A stretch of 64,000 nt of DNA from an uncultured Gellertiella sp. (GTDB taxonomy: Bacteria; Pseudomonadota; Alphaproteobacteria; Rhizobiales; Rhizobiaceae): assembly GCF_963457605.1 (NCBI RefSeq), contig NZ_OY735139.1, positions 1,826,501 to 1,890,500 on the forward strand, written 5' to 3'. Below the pieces are notes generated by a model. That model was not told where the DNA came from. It searched no databases and saw only the letters and a list, made by a program, of their open reading frames with translations. The translations under genes were made by a program, and so were the position numbers. This document shows, in pieces, positions 11,526 through 18,994 of the stretch; position 1 is the first letter of the stretch; every line of letters starts with the position of its first letter.

Positions 11526-11550
11526 CCTTGCCCCGAAAGCGGGGGCAAAG
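11526..11550 (-). other. Hairpin in the priA leader
   Basis: The sequence TTGCCCC, a six-base loop and GGGGCAA form a strong stem directly upstream of the priA ATG at 11518. It has no T-run in the priA direction, so it is not an ordinary terminator. It could affect priA translation or may simply separate the divergent promoters. Confidence 0.35.
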
Positions 11551-11652
11551 AAAAGCCCCGATCCCGCAGCCTTGCCTTAGCAAATCCCTAACCTCGCCGG
11601 TGCAAGACTTTCCCAAGTGGCCTTATGCCAATGAAATCTGGAGCCCTGGCCC

Positions 11653-12588
11653 GTGAACGACCTGTTGATCCTTGCCGACCCCGACCTTCTCAGCCAGCGT
11701 CAGGCCTGGCTCAGCGGCCTGTCCGACGAGCGGCGGCTCGCGGCAAAGACGCTCGACGCCTATGAGCGGGACACGCGGCAGTTCCTGACCTTCCTCACCG
11801 GCCATCTCGGCGGTCCCGCGACGCTTGCCGACATTCATACGCTGCGCATGGGCGATTTTCGCGGCTTTCTGGCGACGCGCCGTCGCGACGGGGCGCAAGC
11901 CCGCACGCTCGGGCGCAATCTGGCGGGCGTGCGCTCCTTCCTGCGCTATCTCGAAAAGAATGGCCTCGCCAATGCCGCCGCCGCAGGCGCGATCCGCTCG
12001 CCGAAGCAGCCGAAGAGCCTGCCGAAGCCGCTCACCGACGCACAGGCGCTCGCCATCAGCCAGCCGGATGCGCAGATGCATGACGAGCCCTGGATCGCGG
12101 CGCGCGACTGTGCGGTGCTCCTGCTGCTCTATGGCTGTGGCTTGCGCATTTCCGAAGCCCTCGGCCTGACGCCCGGCGACATCCCGGAAGGTGCCACCAG
12201 CCTGCGGATTTCCGGCAAGGGCGGCAAGGTGCGGATGGTGCCGCTGATCCCTGTGGTGACCGGGGCGGTCCGGACATACCAGCACCTTTGCATCTGGCCA
12301 CTCCCCAGCGGCGAGCCGCTGTTTCGCGGCGCACGTGGCGGTCCGCTGCAACCGGCCATCATCCAGCGTGCCATGCAGCAATTGCGCGGCGCCCTCGGCC
12401 TGCCGGACAGTGCCACGCCGCATGCGCTCCGGCATTCCTTCGCCACCCATCTTCTGGCGGGGGGAGGCGATCTGCGGACCATCCAGGAACTGCTCGGCCA
12501 TGCAAGCCTCTCCACCACCCAGGTCTATACCGGCGTCGATTCGGCACGCCTGCTTGAGGTCTATGACCGCGCCCATCCGCGTGCCTGA
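11653..12588 (+). CDS. xerC: Tyrosine recombinase XerC
   Basis: XerC resolves chromosome dimers at dif together with XerD. The 311-aa protein has the N-terminal SAM-like core-binding domain (about residues 12-105) and the catalytic domain with Arg in GCGLRISEAL, Lys in SGKGGKVR, the HALRHSFATHLL box, and LGHASLSTTQVYTGV with the nucleophilic tyrosine near the C-terminus. The start is GTG at 11653. Being solitary, divergent from priA and without adjacent integration features, it is the housekeeping recombinase and not a phage integrase. Confidence 0.93.
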   Translation: MNDLLILADPDLLSQRQAWLSGLSDERRLAAKTLDAYERDTRQFLTFLTGHLGGPATLADIHTLRMGDFRGFLATRRRDGAQARTLGRNLAGVRSFLRYLEKNGLANAAAAGAIRSPKQPKSLPKPLTDAQALAISQPDAQMHDEPWIAARDCAVLLLLYGCGLRISEALGLTPGDIPEGATSLRISGKGGKVRMVPLIPVVTGAVRTYQHLCIWPLPSGEPLFRGARGGPLQPAIIQRAMQQLRGALGLPDSATPHALRHSFATHLLAGGGDLRTIQELLGHASLSTTQVYTGVDSARLLEVYDRAHPRA

Positions 12589-12692
12589 ACCGGACCGGCG
12601 ACACCTGCCGGTTAACCATGTGCGTTAATCCAATGTGAGGTGAGCAGGGCGTATGTCTTCAAAGAAAATGGCCATCAACCCGGAACCTGTCC

Positions 12693-13769
12693 ATGCGTGC
12701 CGCCGTCAAAGCCCAGACCCTGCCTCCCCTCAACCGCGCCTGGCTCGGCTTTTACGGACTGGCGAGCCTGCCGCTCCTGCTGCTGGCCATGCTGTTTGCC
12801 ACCCTTCTGTTGCTGAGCCCGGCGAAGGCGGAGACGATCACCTGCGCGGGCAAGAACCTGCTTGCCGAAATGCAGGCGAAGGACCCGAAGAAATATGCGG
12901 ACGTGCTGGCAGAGGCCGCAAAGATCCCGAATGGCAAGGGCACCTTCTGGAAGGTGGAAAAATCGGGCCTTCAGACCTCCTACCTGCTCGGCACCATGCA
13001 CCTGACCGATCCGCGCGTGCTCGACATGCCGAAAGGAGCATCGGCGGCTTTTGCCTCCGCAAGGATCGTGGTGGTCGAATCCGATGAAATCCTCAATGAG
13101 AAGAAGGCTGCGGCAGGCTTGCTCGCCAAGCCCGAACTCACCATGTTTACCGATGGCACAACCATCTCCAGCCTGCTCGGCAAGCAGGATGCGGCCAGGC
13201 TCGCCGAAGGGCTGAAGGCGCATGGCATCGCGCTCACCTTGGTTGACCGGATGAAGCCCTGGATGATTGCCAGTTTCGTCAGCCTGCCCGCCTGCGAAAT
13301 GCAGCGCAAGGCGACCGGCGTGTCGTTTCTCGACAAGAAGATTGCCGAAGACGCGGTGGCTGGAGGCAAGCAACTGGTCGGGCTTGAGACCATGCAGCAG
13401 CAATTGCAGGCGATGAACGACCTGCCGGTCAAGTTTCACCTGAAGGCCCTGATCGACACACTCGACCTCGGCAAGCGGATGGATGACATCACTGCCACCA
13501 TGCTCGATCTCTATGCGAGCGGCGATATCGGCATGATCGTGCCGATGCTGAGCGCCACCACCGCCGATACCGGCGGTTCCGCGAGCGATTACGCCGCGTT
13601 CGAACAGCGTATCGTCACCGACCGCAACCATGTGATGGCGGCGCGGTCGGCTTCAAGCTTTGCCCGGGGCGGCGTGTTCATGGCGGTGGGAGCCCTGCAT
13701 TTGCCGGGCAAGGAAGGCGTCATCGCCCTGTTGCGCGACGAGGGCTATACGGTCACACCGGTTCCCTGA
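12693..13769 (+). CDS. TraB/GumN-family protein, membrane-anchored or secreted
   Basis: A 358-aa protein of the TraB/PrgY/GumN family. An N-terminal hydrophobic stretch (ASLPLLLLAMLFATLLLL, about residues 24-41) ends in AKA and can serve as a signal peptide or anchor. The family's first motif is seen as LLGTMHLTDPRV, and its last as MAVGALHLPGKEG. Members have been proposed to be metal-dependent hydrolases related to the Tiki proteases, but the bacterial function is not established. It lies 105 bp after xerC and converges on cytochrome b561; a shared hairpin covers both stops. Confidence 0.85.
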   Translation: MRAAVKAQTLPPLNRAWLGFYGLASLPLLLLAMLFATLLLLSPAKAETITCAGKNLLAEMQAKDPKKYADVLAEAAKIPNGKGTFWKVEKSGLQTSYLLGTMHLTDPRVLDMPKGASAAFASARIVVVESDEILNEKKAAAGLLAKPELTMFTDGTTISSLLGKQDAARLAEGLKAHGIALTLVDRMKPWMIASFVSLPACEMQRKATGVSFLDKKIAEDAVAGGKQLVGLETMQQQLQAMNDLPVKFHLKALIDTLDLGKRMDDITATMLDLYASGDIGMIVPMLSATTADTGGSASDYAAFEQRIVTDRNHVMAARSASSFARGGVFMAVGALHLPGKEGVIALLRDEGYTVTPVP

Positions 13770-13795
13770 CCGATTTTCCAGAAGGAAAATCAGGG
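13764..13795. terminator. Hairpin shared by convergent TraB/GumN and cytochrome b561 genes
   Basis: Arms GATTTTCC (13772-13779) and GGAAAATC (13784-13791) enclose a four-base loop, extended outward by CCCTG and CAGGG with a small bulge. The structure covers both stop codons of the convergent genes. There is no T-run on either side, so termination is likely but not certain. Confidence 0.5.
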
Positions 13796-14296
13796 CCGGC
13801 CGCTGGTCATGCGCGGCATGATGTTGCTCTTCCAGAGCAGCCGGTGGATCGGGATCGCGGCGATATGGACGACGATCAGCGCCCAGAGCACGATCTTGAA
13901 CGGCCCGGCATGCAGGAAACCGGCGGTCTCGTTGCCGAAGTAATATCTGCCGATCCCGGTAAACGGCATCAGGATGAACAGCAGGTAGAAGGCACCATGC
14001 GCGAGCTTGGCCGCCAGCTGGAACAGCGGCGGCTCGTCGGCGGGGGCCTCCGGGGCACCCTGCACGACACGCAATATCACCCGCAGCAGCGCCAGAACCA
14101 GAAGCGCTATCCCGACATAGGCGTGGATATTGGCCGCCGACACCTGTTCCGGTGTTGCCACGCCACCATTGCGCGTCGCCCGGCCCCATTCTTCCATCGA
14201 ATCCGAAAAGATCAGATTATAGAAGATCATCAGGGCCATTCCCCAGTGCAGCAGCTTTTGCGCCAGGCTATAGGCCATCGGGCTCGCATTTTTCAT
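13790..14296 (-). CDS. Cytochrome b561 family protein
   Basis: A 168-aa integral membrane di-haem b-type cytochrome of the bacterial b561 group, which transfers electrons from the quinone pool to periplasmic acceptors. Four membrane segments are seen. Probable haem-ligand histidines include that of QKLLHWGMALM, the one in ANIHAYVGIALL, HGAFYLLFILMPFTG and the C-terminal VVHIAAIPIHRLLW. The length is normal. It stands alone, converging with the TraB/GumN gene. Confidence 0.9.
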   Translation of the reverse strand: MKNASPMAYSLAQKLLHWGMALMIFYNLIFSDSMEEWGRATRNGGVATPEQVSAANIHAYVGIALLVLALLRVILRVVQGAPEAPADEPPLFQLAAKLAHGAFYLLFILMPFTGIGRYYFGNETAGFLHAGPFKIVLWALIVVHIAAIPIHRLLWKSNIMPRMTSGRP

Positions 14297-14413
14297 GATT
14301 ATTGCCCTTTATCAAGAAGTTACCCGTAAGGTTTCCGCATGATAGGACACGCGGCTCGTCATCGACAAGCCGCCTGTTGCACCTTTCCTGATATTCTGGC
14401 AGGCCGCTTTTAC

Positions 14414-14446
14414 AGTCTGTCTGGTTCAATATGAACCTGACAGACT
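14414..14446. repeat. Palindromic repeat A, copy 1
   Basis: Arms AGTCTGTCTGGTTC (14414-14427) and GAACCTGACAGACT (14433-14446) enclose a five-base loop, with one mismatch. Copies 2 and 3 are at 27993-28033 and 52651-52683. This copy lies nine bases after the lpdA stop, where it may act as an mRNA 3' stem. Rhizobia are known to carry intergenic mosaic elements built of palindromes; membership there is inferred. Confidence 0.8.
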
Positions 14447-14454
14447 CTAGCAGC

Positions 14455-15861
14455 CTACATGTGGATCGGCTTGAAGAAGGTGGCGAGTGCCGCCTCCTTG
14501 ACCGCTTCCGACATGGTCGGATGGGCGTGGCAGGTACGGGCCAGATCTTCCGACGACCCGCCGAATTCCATCAGCACGGCGGCCTCGTGGATCATCTCGC
14601 CAGCCCCGAAGCCGATGATGTGGCAGCCGAGCACCCGGTCCGTTGCCTGATCGGCGAGGATCTTCACCAGACCATCGGTCGCCTGCATGGCGCGGGCGCG
14701 GCCATTGGCGGTGAAGGGGAACTTTCCGACCTTGTAGGCGATGCCCAGAGCCTTCAGTTCTTCCTCGGTCTTGCCGACCGAAGCGACCTCCGGCTGGGTG
14801 TAGACGACACCGGGAATGACATCATAATTCACATGGCCATGCTGGCCCGCGAGGATTTCGGCGAGCGCCACGCCCTCGTCTTCCGCCTTGTGCGCCAGCA
14901 TCGGCCCCTTGACCACATCGCCGATGGCATGGATGCCCGGGATATTGGTGGCATACTGCGCGTCGATCTCGACGCGGCCACGCGGATCGAGCCTGACGCC
15001 GAGTTCTTCAAGCCCGAGGCCCGCCGTATAGGGCTTGCGGCCGGTGGCGACCAGCACGGCCTCTGCCTCCAGCGTCACGGCATCGCCGCCCATGACGGGC
15101 TCGAAGGTGACCCTGGCGCCGGTGTCGAGTTTCTCGACGCCGGTGACCTTGGCACCAAGCTTGAAGTCGATGCCCTGCTTTGCCATGATCCGCTGGAATT
15201 GCTTGGATATGTCGGCATCCATGCCGGCGAGGATCGAATCGAGATATTCCACCACCGTCACCCTGGCCCCGAGCCGCGCCCAGACCGAGCCAAGCTCCAG
15301 CCCGATCACACCGCCGCCGACGACGATCAGGCTCTCCGGCACCCTGTCGAGCGCGATTGCCCCGGTCGAGGAGAGGATCGTCTTTTCATCGAGATCGACC
15401 TTGACGCCGGGAATGCCTGCCACATCCGAGCCAGTGGCAATCACGATGTCTTTCGCCTCGACCGTCCGACTTTCGCCGGCATCGGTCGTCACCGTTATCT
15501 TGCCCGCAGAAACGATCTTCGCCGTGCCGGTGATCGCATCGATCTTGTTCTTCTTGAACAGGAAGCCGACGCCATCGACATTGGATTTCACCACACTGTC
15601 CTTGTGGGCCATCATCTTCGCCAGGTTGAGGGTCGGAGCCTGAACCTCGATGCCGAGGCTGTCCATGCCATGGGAGATATGGGCGAACATTTCCGAGGCA
15701 TGCAGCAATGCCTTGGAGGGGATGCAGCCGACATTCAGGCAGGTGCCGCCATGCGTTGCCCGCTTTTCGACAACGGCCACCTTGAGGCCAAGCTGCGCCG
15801 CCTTGATCGCGCAGACGTAACCGCCGGGACCCGTGCCGATCACAACCACATCATATGCCAT
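14455..15861 (-). CDS. lpdA: Dihydrolipoyl dehydrogenase (E3)
   Basis: E3 reoxidises the dihydrolipoamide of 2-oxo acid dehydrogenase complexes with NAD+. The 468-aa protein has the FAD motif VVIGTGPGGYVCAIKAAQLG, the redox disulphide in GGTCLNVGCIPSKALLHA, the NAD motif VVGGGVIGLELGSVWARLG, and the C-terminal HAHPTMSEA with the catalytic His. I place the start at ATG 15861 (MAYDVVV) behind GAGGAGG. It is on the same strand as sucAB and close to them, so it is the likely E3 of the 2-oxoglutarate dehydrogenase complex. Confidence 0.96.
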   Translation of the reverse strand: MAYDVVVIGTGPGGYVCAIKAAQLGLKVAVVEKRATHGGTCLNVGCIPSKALLHASEMFAHISHGMDSLGIEVQAPTLNLAKMMAHKDSVVKSNVDGVGFLFKKNKIDAITGTAKIVSAGKITVTTDAGESRTVEAKDIVIATGSDVAGIPGVKVDLDEKTILSSTGAIALDRVPESLIVVGGGVIGLELGSVWARLGARVTVVEYLDSILAGMDADISKQFQRIMAKQGIDFKLGAKVTGVEKLDTGARVTFEPVMGGDAVTLEAEAVLVATGRKPYTAGLGLEELGVRLDPRGRVEIDAQYATNIPGIHAIGDVVKGPMLAHKAEDEGVALAEILAGQHGHVNYDVIPGVVYTQPEVASVGKTEEELKALGIAYKVGKFPFTANGRARAMQATDGLVKILADQATDRVLGCHIIGFGAGEMIHEAAVLMEFGGSSEDLARTCHAHPTMSEAVKEAALATFFKPIHM

Positions 15862-15881
15862 GGAAAGTGCCTCCTCGACGG

Positions 15882-16637
15882 TCAACGGCCGCCGCTTACA
15901 TTGAGAATGGCACCCGTGATGTAGGATGCCTGGGGTGAAAGAAGAAAGAGAACGGCATCGGCCACTTCGTCCGCCGTGCCCGCCCGGAGCATCGGGATGG
16001 CCGGGGCCATGTCGCGTGCCCGGTCGGGCAGGCCGCCGGACCCGTGGATTTCGGTGTCGATGATGCCGGGGCGGATGGTGTTGACGCGGATATTTTCCGC
16101 CGCCACCTCACGCGCCAGCCCGATGGTCAGGGTATCGATGGCCGCTTTCGAGGCGGCATAGTCGACATATTGATTGGCCGAGCCGATGATTGTTGCAATC
16201 GAGGAAATGTTGACGATGCCACCGCCGGTGCCGCCATGCCGGGTGGACATGCGGCGAACGCCTTCCCGGGCGGCCAGCACCGCACCCAGCGTGTTGACGC
16301 GAAACATCCGGTCCAGCCGCTCGGTCGACATCTCGTCGAGGCGGGCGGGGTGATCGACGATCCCGGCATTGTTGACCAGACCGTCCAGCCTGCCGAAATC
16401 GGCCATGACAGCATCAAACAGCGCCGGAACCTCCGCCGCGATCCCCATGTCCGCCCGGTAAGCCCGCGCAGATCCGCCATTGGCCTCGATGGCCGCGACC
16501 ACCTCGTCGGCAGCTTGCCGGTTCAACGCAAAATTGACCGCGACCTGCCAGCCCGTCCGTGCCGCGGCAAGGCAGACGGCACGGCCAATGCCGCGACTGC
16601 CGCCGGTCACCAGAAGGACGGGAGAAATCGAGGTCAT
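15882..16637 (-). CDS. Short-chain dehydrogenase/reductase (SDR)
   Basis: A 251-aa classical SDR using NAD(P)(H). The cofactor motif TGGSRGIGRAV begins near residue 12; NNAGI near residue 90, the catalytic serine in IVNISSIA and the YAASKAA (Tyr-X3-Lys) follow. The C-terminus ILNVSGGR is typical. The start is ATG 16637 behind AAGGAGTG; the open frame extends further upstream without support. It overlaps the preceding secreted-protein gene by four bases (ATGA) and precedes lpdA by 20 bp. The substrate is unknown. Confidence 0.9.
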   Translation of the reverse strand: MTSISPVLLVTGGSRGIGRAVCLAAARTGWQVAVNFALNRQAADEVVAAIEANGGSARAYRADMGIAAEVPALFDAVMADFGRLDGLVNNAGIVDHPARLDEMSTERLDRMFRVNTLGAVLAAREGVRRMSTRHGGTGGGIVNISSIATIIGSANQYVDYAASKAAIDTLTIGLAREVAAENIRVNTIRPGIIDTEIHGSGGLPDRARDMAPAIPMLRAGTADEVADAVLFLLSPQASYITGAILNVSGGR

Positions 16638-17140
16638 GGCGCGCACTCCTTCAGATCGAACGAATCGGACAGGGGGGGTGCCAGCCCGGTTTTGGCCGCA
16701 AGCGGCGATGCGGCAAAGGCCGGGCCGAGACCGGCAAGGAGGAGATGGCGCGCGGCAGGGCCGTCGCCCGGTCCGAGATTTGCCGTTTCGCCGGTTGCCG
16801 AGATGGCATAGACATAGCCCTCGAAGGCGGTGCAGGCGCGCAGATCCGCACCGGTCACATCGCCATCCGGACAATCCTTCATCATCCGCGCAAGGCTGCG
16901 GACCGGTTCGTCACTCTCCAGGATGAGCCCGTCAAGCGTCTGGTTGCCCCTGGCGAGGGTGAAGAGATGGCTGATGGCCGCCGCCTTGTCGGTGACTGGC
17001 CGGAATGTCAGCCTGTAGGTCCTGTCGGGTGATCCATAGACCGCCTTTGCCTGCGGGCAGGCCTGATCCGCCGCATGCGCCACCGCCCCTGATACAAGGG
17101 CTGCGAAGACAAGGGCAACGGCGGGGCGGATCGGGTGCAT
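16634..17140 (-). CDS. Small secreted protein of unknown function
   Basis: A 168-aa protein with a clear signal peptide (PAVALVFAALVSGAVAHA, cleavage after about residue 23). The mature part has four cysteines (ADQACPQA, KDCPDG, LRACTAFEG, KECAP), which could form two disulphides in the periplasm. I recognise no family. It lies five bases after the MAPEG gene and overlaps the SDR start by four bases, so all three are probably co-translated. Confidence 0.7.
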   Translation of the reverse strand: MHPIRPAVALVFAALVSGAVAHAADQACPQAKAVYGSPDRTYRLTFRPVTDKAAAISHLFTLARGNQTLDGLILESDEPVRSLARMMKDCPDGDVTGADLRACTAFEGYVYAISATGETANLGPGDGPAARHLLLAGLGPAFAASPLAAKTGLAPPLSDSFDLKECAP

Positions 17141-17144
17141 CGCA

Positions 17145-17537
17145 TCAATATCCGAACGGGCCGATCAGCATCAGGCCGAGTCCGGCAAGCGAGATCATCC
17201 AGATCGCCGAGCGCGACCGGCCAAAGCCGAAGATATAGGCGGGGAGATAGAGGGTGCGCGCCGCAAGCCAGATCCACGCGCCCCAGCCGGTCAGGCCGGT
17301 CGAGCGATGGGTAAGTGCCAGCACCACGACCAGCGCGATGAAGACCGGATAGGTCTCGAGAAAATTGCGCAATGCCCGCATGGCGCGGCCGGAATAGAGA
17401 TTGGGTTCCGGGTCGTGGTCGCGATTGCTGTTGTCCGGGCGGAAGCCGACCTGCATGCGCATGATCTGGCCATGAATGACCAGATAGACAAAGGCAAGAA
17501 CGATACTCCACAGAAGAACGGTAATTTCCGGGGCCAA
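17145..17537 (-). CDS. MAPEG-family membrane protein
   Basis: A 130-aa four-helix membrane protein of the MAPEG family, whose eukaryotic members conjugate or isomerise glutathione and eicosanoids; bacterial roles are mostly unknown. The RAMRALRNFLETYPVFIALV segment is the family signature (helix 2 with Arg, Asn and Glu). No ATG fits; the start is TTG at 17537 behind AAAGGA, so translation may be modest. It begins a tight group with the secreted protein and the SDR. Confidence 0.85.
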   Translation of the reverse strand: MAPEITVLLWSIVLAFVYLVIHGQIMRMQVGFRPDNSNRDHDPEPNLYSGRAMRALRNFLETYPVFIALVVVLALTHRSTGLTGWGAWIWLAARTLYLPAYIFGFGRSRSAIWMISLAGLGLMLIGPFGY

Positions 17538-17641
17538 GACACATTCCTTTCAGAGCTGATAGCGGATCGGGTTTTGGACCCGACCGGGATATAAGTCCCT
17601 CGTTGCAAATGACGAGTGCCGGGCAGGACCGCTCGCCAAAA

Positions 17642-17661
17642 GACCGCCGTTTCCGGCGGTC
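17642..17661 (-). terminator. Terminator after sucB
   Basis: On the minus strand the arms GACCGCCG and CGGCGGTC form an eight-base stem with a four-base loop, followed by TTTTGG. It lies just past the sucB stop and probably ends the mdh-sucCDAB transcript, leaving the MAPEG-SDR-lpdA group to its own promoter. Confidence 0.7.
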
Positions 17662-17675
17662 CCTGTCGCTATCCC

Positions 17676-18896
17676 TCAGAGATCGAGAACCAGCCGTTCC
17701 GGATCTTCAAGGCTCTCCTTGACCCGCACCAGGAAGGTCACGGCTTCCTTGCCGTCGACGATCCGGTGGTCATAGGACAGCGCCAGATACATCATCGGGC
17801 GGATCACCACCTGGCCGCCGATGGCGACCGGGCGATCCTGGATCTTGTGCATGCCGAGAATGCCCGACTGCGGCGCGTTGAGGATCGGCGAGGACATCAG
17901 CGAGCCATAGACACCGCCATTCGAGATGGTGAAGGTGCCGCCCTGCATGTCGGCCATCGACAGCTGCCCATCGCGTGCCGCCTTGCCGAGCCTGCCGATT
18001 TCCTTTTCGATTTCGGCAATCGACATCTGGTCGGCATCGCGCACGATCGGCACGACGAGGCCCTTGTCGGTGCCGACGGCAACGCCGACATGGCAATAGT
18101 TCTTGTAGATGATGTCGGTGCCGTCGATCTCGGCATTGACCGCAGGCAATTCCTTCAGCGCATGGGTGACGGCCTTGGTGAAGAAGCCCATGAAGCCGAG
18201 CTTTACACCATGCTTCTTCTCGAAAATGTCCTTGTAGCGGTTGCGCAGATCCATGACGGCGCTCATGTCCACCTCGTTATAGGTGGTCAGCATCGCTGCG
18301 GTGTTCTGGGCGTCCTTGAGCCGCTTGGCGATGGTCTGGCGAAGACGGGTCATCTTGACCCGCTCTTCGCGCGCCGCATCCTCGACCGGTGCCGGGCCGC
18401 GCGTGGCGGCGGGTGCTGCGGGAGCGGCAGCCGGAGCCGGAGCCGGGGCAGAGACGCCCCTGGCAATTGCGGCAATCACATCCCCCTTCAGCACCTGGCC
18501 GCGCTTGCCGGAACCCTCGACGCTGGCGGCAGCAAGCCCGCTGTCCGCCATCATCTTTGCGGCTGCCGGTGCTGCGGGCATGGAAGAGGCCGCAGGGGCT
18601 GCGACCGGAGCCGCGGCGATCGGGGCGGGGGCCGGGGCAACGGTAGCGGAAGCAGCGCCGCCAGCGGTGATCTGGCCAAGCAGGGCATTGAGACCGACGG
18701 TTTCGCCTTCGGCAGCGGTCACTTCCGACAGCGTGCCCGAGGCTGGCGACGGCACTTCGATGGATACCTTGTCGGTTTCCAGTTCGAGCAGGGGCTCATC
18801 GGCTTTCACCGTATCGCCCAGCTTCTTCAGCCACTTGCCGACGGTGGCTTCACTGACGGATTCCCCGAGGGTCGGAACGCGGATTTCTGTAGCCAT
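17676..18896 (-). CDS. sucB: 2-Oxoglutarate dehydrogenase E2 (dihydrolipoyl succinyltransferase)
   Basis: E2 passes the succinyl group from E1 to CoA. The 406-aa protein has one lipoyl domain (lipoyl lysine in [11 protein letters not shown] near residue 43), an Ala/Pro-rich linker, a peripheral subunit-binding domain ([10 protein letters not shown]) and the catalytic domain with [13 protein letters not shown] near the C-terminus. I chose ATG 18896 (MATEIRVPT). It follows sucA by 98 bp and ends the mdh-sucCDAB block. Confidence 0.97.
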   Translation of the reverse strand: MATEIRVPTLGESVSEATVGKWLKKLGDTVKADEPLLELETDKVSIEVPSPASGTLSEVTAAEGETVGLNALLGQITAGGAASATVAPAPAPIAAAPVAAPAASSMPAAPAAAKMMADSGLAAASVEGSGKRGQVLKGDVIAAIARGVSAPAPAPAAAPAAPAATRGPAPVEDAAREERVKMTRLRQTIAKRLKDAQNTAAMLTTYNEVDMSAVMDLRNRYKDIFEKKHGVKLGFMGFFTKAVTHALKELPAVNAEIDGTDIIYKNYCHVGVAVGTDKGLVVPIVRDADQMSIAEIEKEIGRLGKAARDGQLSMADMQGGTFTISNGGVYGSLMSSPILNAPQSGILGMHKIQDRPVAIGGQVVIRPMMYLALSYDHRIVDGKEAVTFLVRVKESLEDPERLVLDL

Positions 18897-18994
18897 GGTG
18901 TTGGGTCCTGAAACGGTTGGATCAGAAGGAGACCGGCGCACGCGCACCGGTCAGCCGTGGGAAAAGGGTGGCAGGGAAGGAAAGGCCCATCGCA

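Noticed and set aside
11653-12588. Integrase of a mobile element
   Set aside because: The recombinase is a housekeeping XerC by context; no attachment repeats, phage genes or tRNA target lie nearby.
12612-12628. CtrA-like TTAA...TTAA pair before the TraB/GumN gene
   Set aside because: The spacing is nine bases, not seven; only the TTAACCAT half-site is credible.
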